In this document: piece by piece, positions 1-10,855 of the stretch | How the letters are laid out: every line of letters starts with the position of its first letter | Position numbering within the stretch: position 1 is the first letter of the stretch | NCBI GenBank assembly: GCA_029959085.1 | Contig: JARWIR010000051.1 | Coordinates: 1,798,001 to 1,862,000, forward strand | Length of the DNA stretch: 64,000 bases | Source: Nemophila menziesii | Taxonomy: Eukaryota > Streptophyta > Magnoliopsida > Boraginales > Hydrophyllaceae | Direction of reading: 5' to 3' | Translations under genes and position numbers: made by a program | Notes under the pieces: model-generated | Told to the model about the DNA's origin: nothing | Databases searched by the model: none | The model's input: the letters and a program-made list of their open reading frames with translations, nothing else

Positions 1-229
1 TTATATTCGCTTTACACAGTAGAGCAAGCCCCCCACTAAGTTTTTTCGGGTCAATAATACAGCTAATTTCGTATTTTAGTTCAGCAGCTATATTTTTCAC
101 ATAAGAAGAATTATTTTTAGTTTCAATTAGGAATATTACCTCAGGTTGATACTGAACAACAGTATCTTTTAGTGTTAGAACTGTCAGGTCTCCTCCAAGC
201 CCTTGACAGTTCCAACTTAGTTGTGTCAT
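1..229 (-). CDS. LINE ORF2 protein, N-terminus (apurinic-like endonuclease), partial
   Basis: Start of the endonuclease-reverse transcriptase polyprotein of LINE copy L1. The ATG at 229-227 overlaps the ORF1 stop at 228-226. The 76 visible codons include the signature start of plant LINE endonucleases (MTQLSWNCQGLG) and, about 35 residues in, the metal-binding motif IFLIETKNN. The frame is open to the window edge. In the related copies L3 and L4 the protein continues into reverse transcriptase, a zinc-finger zf-RVT domain and an RNase H domain, so the same is expected here beyond position 1. Confidence 0.85.
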   Translation of the reverse strand, partial: MTQLSWNCQGLGGDLTVLTLKDTVVQYQPEVIFLIETKNNSSYVKNIAAELKYEISCIIDPKKLSGGLALLCKANI

Positions 230-1851
230 TGTTGTGGATGGGGTTGATCTGGTTCAACCCCGCAAAACTCATTAGCCTCCTTCAGTTTTCTACCATCTCC
301 AATGTCCGTCCCCATTTCATCTCCATTACTGTTCTCTTCCTCCATTTGAGTGTTCATTATGCTGGTTCCCATTGCTGGTGTCCAACGTGCCTTCCAAATC
401 TTCTCACTCTTAGATTTTTCTCCCATTTGGTAGTATTCATTTAATCTCCTTTCTCTATTATCTTCTCGTAATTTTTCATTACCATAGTTGCTTTTAATTT
501 CTTCCATTCTTTCATCTTCATCTTCTCCATAAACTCGAACTGGGTTACTTTGGTTAGGGTTAGGTATTGGTTCATCAGCGTTTTTGGGGAGAGTGTTTGG
601 TTTATTTCCGATTTGTGTTTGGAGAATTTCTGTCGTGGTTTTGTTTTGTTTTGTTTGGGTTTGGTTGGATGGGCTGGTTAAATGGTTTATAAAGCCCACC
701 TTAGGTTCAGCTGAAAGGGCTTGTTCTATTTCTTTTTTCTGAATTGATCCAAAAGACAACTGATTTGGCCCATCACTAATATTCCTTATTTCATTAGTAG
801 CTGGCCCATTAGGGGTTTTGGGCTCTTCTTCGTTATTTTTTGAGTCCAAAAATTTTCCGAATATATTTTTTGTCGGGTTTAACACCTCAGCAAGGTTCAT
901 TCCCACCATTGTACTACTTGTCCTTCCTTCATCCTCGTACACCTTTTTTTTGGCATTATTCTTGACAGCTTTAATTCTGTCCTTTGTGGTACCGAGTTGA
1001 GTTTTACCATCTCTCTCTAACTCGTTTCTTGACTCATTACTTCCAATTGCTTTGTTACTCAGTGAGTTAGAACTTTGACTCACGATTTCCTTGTTAGCTG
1101 TGAAGACGAAGATGGGTTGTTGTTCTTCCATTCTCTTGAAATCCCTCTCACTGCCATGAATCCATTTCCCTAATCTTCTTTTCAGTTTGTTCTTGTTGTT
1201 ACACTCTTCCTCTGTATGATCAAGAAGACCACAAGCATTGCAGAATTCTCCCAATCTTTCATATTTAATCAGACCAGAGAGGCTTCGATATTCAGAAACA
1301 TTGAACGAGTAATTTGAAGCCAATGGACGATTGATGTTCCAATCAACTCTTACTCTACAATAGCTAACCTCTTTGAATGTTTTAACCGGTGGGAGTTGGA
1401 TTTCCCCAACTTGACCTAAGCTCTCCGCAATTATCCTAACATTATCTTCAGAGATGAAGCTTCCTGGGAGTCCATGAATTTGTATCCAGAAGGTAGTTGT
1501 GTTCATCTCTTCAATGGAGTAGTTTTCGTTTTCCTTCCATTCTTTGATTAACACATGTTTACCGGCCAAATTCCATGGTCTTTTGCTTAGAATTGTTTGG
1601 TAGTCTTCTTCATTGTTACAGTTGATTAGGCATGAGTTGAAGCCCATTTTTTCTGTGTTCACTTCATCTTTCAGGCCCCATGATTTATTCATGGTTTTTC
1701 TTAAGAAATTGAAACTTATAGTTTTGTTGCTAATGATTTTCGCCAGTAATTTGGGTTTTTCTTCAGTAGCATAGATGGAGTTTTGTACTGGTTTAAGGAT
1801 GATTTTTGTGTATTTAGCTTTGTGTTTCAGCATGTTATTTGGTTTCTCCAT
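226..1851 (-). CDS. LINE ORF1 protein, DUF4283 and zinc knuckle (541 aa)
   Basis: ORF1 of LINE copy L1, an RNA-binding chaperone-like protein expected in the retrotransposition RNP. Residues about 35-160 resemble the plant DUF4283 domain, with a motif of the type RPWNLAGKHVLIKEW. A CX2CX4HX4C zinc knuckle follows at C204, C207, H212 and C217. The remaining 320 residues are polar and low in complexity, with many Asn, Glu and Lys. The frame has no stop. The last bases of the ORF, CAATGA, overlap the ORF2 start as ATGA. The first ATG sits just after the CT-rich leader, which supports this start. Family-level call is confident; the function of the C-terminal part is unknown. Confidence 0.85.
   Translation of the reverse strand: MEKPNNMLKHKAKYTKIILKPVQNSIYATEEKPKLLAKIISNKTISFNFLRKTMNKSWGLKDEVNTEKMGFNSCLINCNNEEDYQTILSKRPWNLAGKHVLIKEWKENENYSIEEMNTTTFWIQIHGLPGSFISEDNVRIIAESLGQVGEIQLPPVKTFKEVSYCRVRVDWNINRPLASNYSFNVSEYRSLSGLIKYERLGEFCNACGLLDHTEEECNNKNKLKRRLGKWIHGSERDFKRMEEQQPIFVFTANKEIVSQSSNSLSNKAIGSNESRNELERDGKTQLGTTKDRIKAVKNNAKKKVYEDEGRTSSTMVGMNLAEVLNPTKNIFGKFLDSKNNEEEPKTPNGPATNEIRNISDGPNQLSFGSIQKKEIEQALSAEPKVGFINHLTSPSNQTQTKQNKTTTEILQTQIGNKPNTLPKNADEPIPNPNQSNPVRVYGEDEDERMEEIKSNYGNEKLREDNRERRLNEYYQMGEKSKSEKIWKARWTPAMGTSIMNTQMEEENSNGDEMGTDIGDGRKLKEANEFCGVEPDQPHPQQ
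227..261 (-). promoter_or_regulatory. Inverted repeat plus ATGA stop-start overlap (LINE L1)
   Basis: In the sense (minus) direction, GGGGTTGA and TCAACCCC (261-240) can form an 8-bp stem with a 6-nt loop. Exactly 10 nt later comes ATG (229-227), which shares ATGA with the ORF1 stop. Copies L3 and L4 repeat the stem and the 10-nt spacing. Likely role, by inference: translational coupling of ORF2 to ORF1. The stem also lies in ORF1 codons, so protein-level constraint is the alternative. Confidence 0.6.
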
Positions 1852-2364
1852 TTTTGCAGAAAAAAACAGAGCAATGGAAGGGATAAAAGGCAGAAGCGAA
1901 GAGAAGAGAAGAGAGAGAGCAAAGCAAGCAGAGAGAGAAAGAGAGAAGAGAGGAAACAGACCTGAGATCCTTACCTACCTTAACGAGGAGCTTTAAATTA
2001 GGAGTTTAGATGATTTTGGGTAGGGTGTAGGGATTCGTTGCCTCTCATCTTTATTTTTATGTGATTTTTCTTTTTTTAGGTAGAAATTAAATTTTTTTTT
2101 ATACATGGGAATTAGATGTAGAGTGTATTTAATAGCTTGAAAGCATAAACTCAGTAAGTTAATGATAGAAAATAGTATGTTTATGAGTTGCGTTATTTTG
2201 TCGGCTTTGAGTATTTGCAAGAAAACACACATTGATATTAAAGAAAAGATTAGTTAGCAATGCGATACAAAGTATGTTCAATCTCAGGGAGCCTTGAGGG
2301 GTGTGTAAGCTGTGAGATCCAAGCTATTTGATAAACCCATTTTATGAACGTGCTAAAGGTAAGA

Positions 2365-3823
2365 TGGTGTCGCCTAGGGTGTGATAAAAATTAGATAAAT
2401 ATAAGTCAGAAAACAACGCACTCTCACCCTAGACAGGCACAGTACTGCAAGTATTACAGGATGTATGCAAGTTTTAATGATAAGAAAGTTCGTTCTCAAG
2501 GACTTAGTGTGTTATACGAATGGGTATGAATAACGAGTAAGAAGTAAATAATTAAAAGACAGAAAATTAAATAGAGAATAATTCGAAATATTAAATTAAA
2601 CTTAGGTTTTGCTAGTATGCACTAATCCTTCTAATTCTTTCTATTAAATCTAGTTTAAGGGAGATAATTAGCTCTTAGATATTTAGTCAGGATTCTAAAG
2701 ACCCATACCTTATACCTTGAGAAGGACTAAGGGGGCTACGGACACACCACGAGGCTGGTTCAAATAGGGTTATCCTGCGCCACTAGGGCCCTAAGCAATC
2801 AATTTCCATACATGGTGATAGTGATTAAATTATACCCTTAGTGTTGTCAAGACCAATATCGACACTAGACGTTATGTGGTGTTTCAAAAATTACACACCC
2901 AGCTAAGGCGATCATCTAACTACTATTAAGGTAATCCTATACTCGTGCACTAGCAAGGAAAACAGTCATTAAATCAAAACACATAAACAAATATAAAGGT
3001 AAGTAGCTAATATCAGATTAAAACATGTAATTCCCAAAGAAACTTAGATAGAAAGAAATTAGAATTCATAGATTATACATGATTCAAAACCCAAGCTATG
3101 GGAAGTTTAGTTCATATCTAAAGGAAATAAACTAAAGGAAATAATAAAAGACATCATCTTGCTCTCTACAATAACTTTGATGAATAAAACTTAAGAACTG
3201 ATTACTATGAGGCAAGGATGATTTACAAGTGATATAAGGGTGTATTTATAGGTGTTTAGAAGACCTAATTCGTTTTCTTGAAGGAGAAGGTAAGTAATGG
3301 ACTCCAAGCCCAACTCAAATTCATAACCCTAAAACATGAAATCAGGCCCGTTTTTGTTTTGGTCCTGGAAGCTTCAATACTCATCTGTTTGACGCATATG
3401 AGTAGTTGAAATTCATCGTCTCGGAAAGATCTTAAACTTTGCTCTTGACCGTTTCTCCAAATTCCACACCGATCTTGAGATATAAGCTGATTTGTGGTCG
3501 TGGGTGCAGAAATTCAGATTTAAGGCAGTTTTTCATTTTCCATGTTTTTAGCTTTTGTTTCCTTATCTCCAATTTCCATGCTTATCTCTTTCCATATCTT
3601 GTTGTCTTTGACTTGGACTCTAATTAATCTTCATAATTATCTTTAAAGCTTCACACTAAATAAATAATTAAACCCAATATGCTCTAAAAATATTATTTTA
3701 CTAAATCAAGACTCAAAATAGGAAAGTGTACTATTTCTCAAGAAAAATGATTAGAAAGACTTCTAAATCACTAAAAATGATGTCTCATCCTAACATAAAT
3801 CTATCACAAATTAGGAGACATCA
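2365..3823 (-). mobile_element. Solo LTR (A), Athila-like, minus orientation
   Basis: A 1459-bp LTR without internal region. In sense it starts TGATGTCTCC (3823 side) and ends GGCGACACCA (2365 side), giving TG...CA ends. It is flanked by a perfect 5-bp target duplication, TAAGA at 2360-2364 and 3824-3828. This is the footprint of unequal recombination between two LTRs. Its nearest relative is the LTR at 4932-6457, with the same 3' end ATCACACC.TAGGCGACACCA. The start holds the 46-bp inverted repeat at 3778-3823. No host coding sequence is seen; the small ORFs inside are chance. Confidence 0.88.
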
Positions 3824-4915
3824 TAAGAGAAAAATGAAATTACATAGTTTAGAAAGTGATTAAGGCGGTTCTTTCATAAGCCCCTTGTTGCCTTTTAGCT
3901 TGTTGTCCAAATTATTATATTATATCCTTCGCAGCCCCTTCTATCCTTTCTAAATCATTTTTTAGCCACATTATAAGCCATATCCCTTTAGATCTTAGGA
4001 CTTTTCCATATGACCCGCACTCGAATCGCGATGCATAGACAATTGTTTTAGAGCTTGAGTTTTGGGTGGTGGGTCCACCATTATGGGAATTGTTATTGGG
4101 TTGGGATTTTTGAGCTTATTAAATGTGCTTTGTTCTATATTTTGATGATGATTCACAGGTTTATTATATTGTAACCCTTTGCCGGGGTAAGAGTAAATGA
4201 AAAAAGCTACGAAAGTATGAAAAGAAAAGAAAAAATATGTGTGAAAAATAACATGATATCTCAACATCAAAAAGAGAGTCATAGCTATACAAAAGGAAAA
4301 AATTGATATGAAAAAAATATATATATATTTGGAACGGAAAAGTGAAATTTTTATGTGAACATCTTATGATTTATTGGGTTATTTGGGATGCTAATTAGTG
4401 CATCAAACAATTGGGTTGAGTGAGAATGTTTTATGAGAGTAACTCAAGATCTAGGGCGATTCGTTGATGGCTAGTGAAGAGAGAGCCAAAAGCTTACTCT
4501 GAATTATCCAAATATACTTATCATACCGTCCCTAAGCCAATATTACAACCTTAAAGACCTTATGATTCTTTTCTATGTGATATAGAAGTGATTGATCCAA
4601 TATAGAGTAGTTAAGTGGATCTTTGGATACTAGTGAAGTTCGATGAATAATCTATAGACTCATTGGTGATCTGAGTAAAGATCCTCTCCTTCTTACATTG
4701 CGAAGCTAATCTAATCTTGAATTTAAGTCGTGTTGATTGTGGATATGATGAGTGTGCAGGTAATTTAGTTTGTAAATATTTTTACAAGAAATTTTCTGAG
4801 TAGTTTCTTTGTGTCTAATCTATATATTCTACTATCTTCTTTCCCACTGTGCCTATGACCTAGGTGTGTATTTAGCGACTTCCCTTTGTTCTTATCTTTA
4901 TTGGGACGATACAAC

Positions 4916-4931
4916 TTTGAGTTGGGGGTCT
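4916..4931 (+). other. Polypurine tract of Athila-like element
   Basis: TTTGAGTTGGGGGTCT lies directly before the LTR start TGATGTCTCC. The same tract flanks the 3' LTR of the complete Athila (19258-19273, minus). This site primes plus-strand DNA synthesis in LTR elements. Confidence 0.8.
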
Positions 4932-6457
4932 TGATGTCTCCATATTTGTGATGATTTTATCTATATTGGAGACATCATTTTATGTGTATTTGAAAGTCAA
5001 ATGATCGATATTTAATCATATTATTATATTTTCTTATTTTTTATCTTGATTTGATGATTTATTATTTTTAGAGCATATTTGGTTTAATTGTTTTTTAATT
5101 GTGAAGCTTTAAAGATATATGGAAATCAATTAGATACCAAATCAATTCCAAGAGATAAAGGAAAGAAGATAATGATGGAAATTGGAGATAAAGGAAGGAA
5201 AAGATAAATTAGGAAAAGAAAATTTGCCAAGTAAATTTGAATTTCAGCAGCTACGTCCAAAAGTGATCATAACTCATGATTGGCTGGGAATGTGGAAGAA
5301 TGGTCTGAAGAATGTGTAGAGCTTTCCGAGACGACCAGTTTTGATATAAAGAACGCATCAATCAAAGTACTATTGAAGAATTTACGGACAAAACAAGACA
5401 ACAACAATTTATTACATTTTCTATATTTTAGGGTTACGATTTTGAGTTGGGCTAGAAGTCCAATTACTTGCCTCCTGCTCCAAGAAAACGATTTAGGGCT
5501 TCCTAGACCCCTATAAATACACCCTTTAACCTTTGTAAACTTGTCCTTGCCCGTCCTTAAGTTTATTCATCATTAGAGATGAATCCTTAGAGCAAGTTGA
5601 CATTATGTATCTATCTTTTAGTTTATTTCTTTCTAGTATGAAATAATTTTCCCATAGCTTGGGTTTGCATATGTATAATATATGAATTCTATTTTCGTCT
5701 ATCTATGTTTCTTTGGGAAAACTATTTCAAATTGATTCTAGCTTCTTAACCATATATTTGTTTTATGTGCTTTGATTTATTGTCTGTCTTAAACCTAATC
5801 AATTTAGGGCTGTGCTAATAGTATTTAGATGGTCACCCGGAAGGGGTGTCTAATTATTGAAACACCACATAAACGTCTAGTCTGCGGTAGTGATCCGGAA
5901 GGACTTGCCTAACAAGATAGTCATTAGGGTATGATTTAATCACCGATCATCATTAGAAGGCCAGTCTCATCTAAGAACCTAGTGGCGTAGAAGCACCTTG
6001 GTTAAGTCCCCTCGTGATTGTAAGGTCGCCACCCTAGTCTACCCGGTAGGTGGTAAGGAGGAATTTAGAATCCTGACTACTTATATAAGAGCTATTATCA
6101 CCCTTATTAACTAGTAGAAGAAAAAGAAGGATTAGTGCATACGAGCAAAATCTAAGTTATATTTTCTCATCTTATTTCTTTCATATTCTTTTGTTGTCTT
6201 TATTTTAATTATAGTTTAATCTTATCTCCTCGTCAATCATATTTATTTACTTTCTTGTATTTAACTATTATCTGCTACTCGAATTTGTTTGCCCATAAGC
6301 ATAATATACTAAGTCTTTGTGCACAAATCTTACTTACTAGTAAAACTTGCATACGATCTGTGATACTTGTAGTGAGTAACGTGTTTAGTCTAGGGTGTTA
6401 GTGCATCGTTTAACCTTATTTTATTATCATATTTTTATCACACCTTAGGCGACACCA
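4932..6457 (+). repeat. 3' LTR (B) of the truncated Athila-like element
   Basis: 1526 bp, from TGATGTCTCCATA to GGCGACACCA, directly after the polypurine tract. The first 46 bp are the inverted repeat shared by all LTRs of this group. The body includes the layout common to these LTRs: a stretch near GCTTGGGTTTGCATATG (5657), then a GC-richer block ending in TTTAGAATCCTGACTA (6064-6080), then ATCACACCTTAGG near the end. The right flank is ATTAG; the left TSD is lost. Confidence 0.85.
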
Positions 6458-7588
6458 ATTAGCTTCAAGCCTTTTCTTCCCAGCTCTCCTAACAACAAGC
6501 TTCTGTATTAACGGTCTCTTAAAAAATTTATTAGAATCTTTTCTTAGATTTTGGTCTATATATTATATTAACCTTAGTTTAGGATGATTTATTAATTTTT
6601 AATTAGGAAAATACTATAATATTGTCCTATTCAGTTCCTTTAGGACTACCACTACTCCCTACAAAGCCTACACCATTTACCTTATTTATCATATGGAGCA
6701 AACAAATTTCCTGACCATTATGCTCCATATCATAAATTATTTTAGGTTGAACACACAAAGTATTCCTTATGATCTGACACTTTCCTTTATATTCACCCAT
6801 TAAAATATCTCATTTACTAATATGACCATTAGCTATGCCATGGTAAAAATAATGCACTTGGTTATCTTCAACAATAAATACTATAGGTTTGCATTATAAA
6901 TTTTAATGAAACTCTTGTTGAAAAAATTAAATCCTCATGATGCTCTGCCTATTCCTAACCCATCTGCTCCTCCTCCTAGACCTCTCACTTTTTACACCTT
7001 AGCATCCTATTCCCGTACTCGTTCTTCTGTCCAAGATGAAGGCTCTTTTACCGCTTTCACATCACACCAATTAGTACTCTTGAAATATTATATGGGTGAG
7101 CGCTTTGAACGTTTAGAGTGAACAATTGGAGATCTTTGTAATAACATGTCTTGTACCATCCGATCATCTAGTCATTGATCCCAAAGTCGTTCCCCCCGTT
7201 GAGATTGTTTAACGTTATATTTTTAAGCATATATATATCGTTTGTCCTTATGATCTTTTGAGATTCTTTCGTTTTGGTCCATATAATTTATTATCTTACT
7301 TCTTGGTACCTGTATTGTCATATCTTACACTTCTAATATTATATTGTACCTACTCCTTGTGATGCTAGAGATTACAATGGTTAATTTTTATGAACATTGG
7401 TATAGCTTTTTAAGAAAAGATTGAGTATGCAAGGATGACTTCAGAGTTGGTTAAAATATTTTTATCCTTCCCTCCTCTTTTGGCCTATGCTTTATATGTC
7501 ACATTGTGGGTTAAGTTATTTACTTGTTTAGGCTCACATTTGATTCTTTGATCATGTTATATTTTTGTTGTTGACAAAGGGGGAGAAT
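6458..7588 (+). mobile_element. Degenerate 3' internal region of an LTR retrotransposon
   Basis: No complete gene. A 71-codon open stretch at 6906-7121 is followed by stop codons. The region ends in GTTGACAAAGGGGGAGAA (7571-7588), a polypurine tract of the type usual in plant Copia elements (SIRE/Tork-like), right before an LTR start. I infer a decayed 3' internal region. The lineage is uncertain because the downstream LTR shares its inner cassette with the Athila-like LTRs. Confidence 0.45.
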
Positions 7589-9073
7589 TGTTAGACAAAA
7601 AGAAAAAGAATATTTTGAGTAAAAAATACTTACAAATGGGAGAAGTTTTTTAGTCAAAAATAATTTCACAGATAGTCTTATAAGTCTTGCTTTTAATCCA
7701 AGTAAACCCCAAATCAAGGTCAAGCCCAAGTAATGGAGTTAAAGAAACTAAAGGTATATAAGAAGTTGATACAACAAGGTCAACCCCAAGTTATGGCGTT
7801 AAAGGATCAAAAAATCATTTTTGAGAAGTTAGAGTATTTATCGACAAAGCTTGGAAATCAATTTAAGAGAGTTACCATGTACAATTAGCTAATATTCTGA
7901 GAGAGCCATTTTTTTTCACGGTAACACTTAAAATCAAGAGCGCTTGAGAGGTGACGGTTTGTGATTTGGATTTAATATGAAAGAGTTATTAAATTTTCAG
8001 TTATCGTGATTCGACCAGTCTGCTCTCCCTTGAAAATATTTTTGGGTTGACTTGGGTCATTTAAAAGGGACCCACAACACCAAAAATTTATTGTACCCTT
8101 ATTATATAATCAAATACATTTTAGAAAGGGCTAGACTTCAAATTATTCCTCATTAGACATGCTTGAGAGGGAGGAGAAGCGCCTAGGACGGAGATGAGAG
8201 AAATTGGAGCCTATTGCACCATTTCAACACTATTCCATCATCAATCTTAAGGTAATTAGTATTAGTTTCCTAAACATGATTCTTATAATTTTATTTTTTT
8301 ATTTTATTGCTTTAGTAATGAAATAATTTCCATTAGCTTGAGTTTGCATTGTATATGAACCTTGAATATTGTTTTGATGATTATTTATGTTCTTTAAGAT
8401 TAATTAATGTTTAATTGAATTATGTATTTCATTATTTTTGTATATGAATCGAATTATATATCTTGATCAAATATAGATTGAACTTAGTGCCCTAAACTAT
8501 CACTCTAACGGGGTGTTTGGGAATAGAACAAAATCATAAGTGCGCGTTAGTGATCGTGACTGATTTGACTAGCTGAATAGTCATATAGGGTAATTACTTT
8601 TAACGACGAGCATTTGTTTCGATTTCACTCGTAAAAGGTCTCTTAAGTTGTTAGGTAGCCTTCTAAGCTAACCAGAAGGGAGTTAGAATCTCAATTACCA
8701 TAACTCCCCAATTTGCCATCATAACTAAAATCATTGATTCAGCACATTAGGGGATTACTAGCAAACTCGAGTTATACTTGTCATTCTTATTTATTCATTA
8801 ATTTCATTTCATTCTTAGTTTAATTATTATTAATTTAATTTATTTTAATTTTAGTTCTTTATCTTGAAAACCAAACAAATACAATATTTTACTTTCTGTT
8901 TTTTAGTAATTGCAGCTAAATTCTCTACGCTTTATAAGAACACGATACTAGTTAACCTCGTAGTACATGTGGAAAACGGTCTTATATACTTACTTATTAC
9001 TTACAAACAACTCATATACTTGTAAGGAGTGATCTCTCGAGGTGTTGATTAGTAGATTATTTTATCACACCTT
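7589..9073 (+). repeat. Probable LTR following the AAAGGGGGAGAA tract
   Basis: Starts TGTTAGAC directly after the purine tract and runs about 1.5 kb. The end is uncertain; it is placed after TTTATCACACCTTGAGGG by analogy with LTR B, which ends TATCACACCTTAGG.... The interior (8310-8350, ATGAAATAATTTCC, GCTTGAGTTTGCAT) is plainly related to 5640-5670 of LTR B. The block with CTAACGGGG and GTTAGAATCTC matches the cassette of the other LTRs. The first 46 bp lack their terminal inverted repeat. Confidence 0.5.
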
Positions 9074-9109
9074 GAGGGATGATAACTTGTTATAATATTA
9101 TCTTTAAAG

Positions 9110-10450
9110 AAATGTCTAAATTGACTAGAAACAAAATGAATGAGTGTTTATCATATTTGAAGTTATGGATGTAAAGATATGGAGTTTACATGTTAAGTAT
9201 TTGGGAACACCTTTAACTATAAAAGTTCAAATGTTAAAAAATATACGTAGAAACATTGAGAGATGGTTGCACATATATTGAACTTTTGTTTTGATTAGAA
9301 GTTTTCTCTAGAGCAAAGCAAGATACTTGAGCTCAGTCATGTTGTTGCTTGCAGGGTTGGTTTGTAAAACTGAAAGTATTCTTAGTATATTCTTGTAGAA
9401 AGGAAATGTAAAGGATTATCTTGGTGTAAAGGTAACAGTAAGGAGGAAGAAGAAAAGATGGTGAAAAATTCAAAGATTATTACATATATTAATCAAGTTG
9501 CAATCTTGAGGGATTTTTAAAGAATGTATGGTGCAAAAATTTAACATAGGTCACAAGGGATACACTCCAATTGCTTAGATGGTAGGTGTAATTGGAATGT
9601 TAACTATGACATGATTATACTTGGATATGGAAGACAATGCTGAAAATAAGAGATAAGGCTTTTCAATTTATTGAGCATAAAATAGGTATTGGTAAAAAGA
9701 TATCTAGTTGCTGATAAATGGTTAAAGGGAAAGTGCATGTTTGATGTATGTCCAAATATTAAATTATTTAAATTTCAAGAGGAGTGTTGCAAGATATTAT
9801 AACAATGGAGATGGAAATTACTATATAAGTTGAAGGATGTGTTATGCTTTATAAATGAGTATAAAATTGATGCAATTGAATATGAGATATTATATATGAA
9901 ATACTAGAAATAAAAGTAATGCTATGGGAAATAGAATTGCTAAAAGGAGATGGGAGTTGGAGAATGTGTTTGTTTCAGAGACGGCCGTAATTTAATGTGA
10001 AAGGATTTGTTGTTAAAGGTTGAGAATGAGTTATTATAATGTAGGGACTGGAGTGCAATTTAGTTGATGTGATGGTGTGAAATAAGATGTGTGTGAGTGT
10101 GGATACGTAAATATGTATGTAAATAAGATGATGCAGGAGCTTATGTGTATTTTGCAAAGTTAGGATGGTTTTCGTTTTTGCTGCCGAGTGGATTCGAAAA
10201 CGGACAAGTGGATGTACTAAGTGGGTTTGAACGTTATAAGAGGATAAAGAAGCTTTGGACCTAGATTTGTTTTATTTTTTTTGGTAATTTTAGCATTTGA
10301 TATGGTTGTGTATATTTATATTTGTGTTAATTATTGTTGTTTAGGTTGTCTAGCTTGGCATTGTGTTGTACAACCAAACTTTTGTCATGAATAAAGAAAC
10401 CCTTTTGATTGAGAAATCATAGGTTTTTCGATGTTTATTTTTACAAAAAA
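9110..10450 (+). pseudogene. Dead LINE 3' end (reverse transcriptase tail, 3' UTR, poly-A)
   Basis: The plus strand reads, with many stops and shifts, like the end of a plant LINE ORF2. A YLGTPLTI-like motif (9205) is followed by RxIERW and by a SSVMLLLAGL-like stretch (9335), the usual order after the RT domain. A 3' UTR follows, with a hydrophobic-looking T-rich region (10255-10360) and an A-rich end near 10445. It is 5' truncated. It ends about 0.4 kb beyond the 3' end of the fucose synthase gene. Age is high, judging from the density of breaks. Confidence 0.55.
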
Positions 10451-10855
10451 AAGGAGGGTTTGAAAGAGAATCCTTATCTAGATTTAGAAGACTCTAATTA
10501 TATTCAACTTTTGGGTTTTGTCAATGTTGAATCGAGGTTGGAATGGAAGAAAAGTAATGAAATTTAAAGACTCTATTCCTCATTTTTTTTTATCATACCC
10601 AAGAAAATTCATGTCTGCAATAACTAAACAACATCCAATTACTAAAAAACACATGATACATAATAAAACAAGGAAAAATTTATAATAAAAAACATTCTGA
10701 GGATTTTCAATTGGACAAATTAATTGTGTACAACACAATAATACGGTATAAACCAACAACAGTTTCTCATCACCATAGTCAATAGTAGTAATACAAAACA
10801 TATTGGTACAAAACACATAAGTACCAAAAACATAAGAAATATATATAAATCAAAA

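Larger units (their letters stand above)
1..1990 (-). mobile_element. L1-type LINE (copy L1), 5' part
   Basis: Non-LTR retrotransposon read on the minus strand; the window cuts it inside the ORF2 endonuclease. It holds ORF1 (1851-226), the start of ORF2 (229-1), and a purine-rich plus strand at 1860-1960, which is a CT-rich 5' UTR in the sense direction, as is common in plant LINEs. The 5' end lies near 1990, where the sequence changes to Athila-like internal DNA. The TSD cannot be checked because the 3' end is outside the window. Both reading frames are open as far as seen, so this is the least damaged LINE here. Confidence 0.85.
1996..6457 (+). mobile_element. 3' part of an Athila-like LTR retrotransposon, with nested solo LTR
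   Basis: Internal non-coding 3' region (about 1996-2359 and 3829-4915), polypurine tract and 3' LTR of a Ty3-gypsy element in plus orientation. The stretch 3840-4085 read backwards matches 20080-20330 of the complete Athila at 17702-30531, for example the block around GGACCCACCACC and the block GAGGGTCATATGG. The solo LTR 2365-3823 lies inside it. The left end is cut by the LINE insertion near 1996, so gag-pol and the 5' LTR are missing. The homology of 1996-2359 is weaker and partly inferred from position. Confidence 0.65.

Noticed and set aside
2365..3823. Small ORFs inside the solo LTRs (for example 3439-3627)
   Set aside because: They lie in non-coding LTR sequence, are short and are not conserved between LTR copies.
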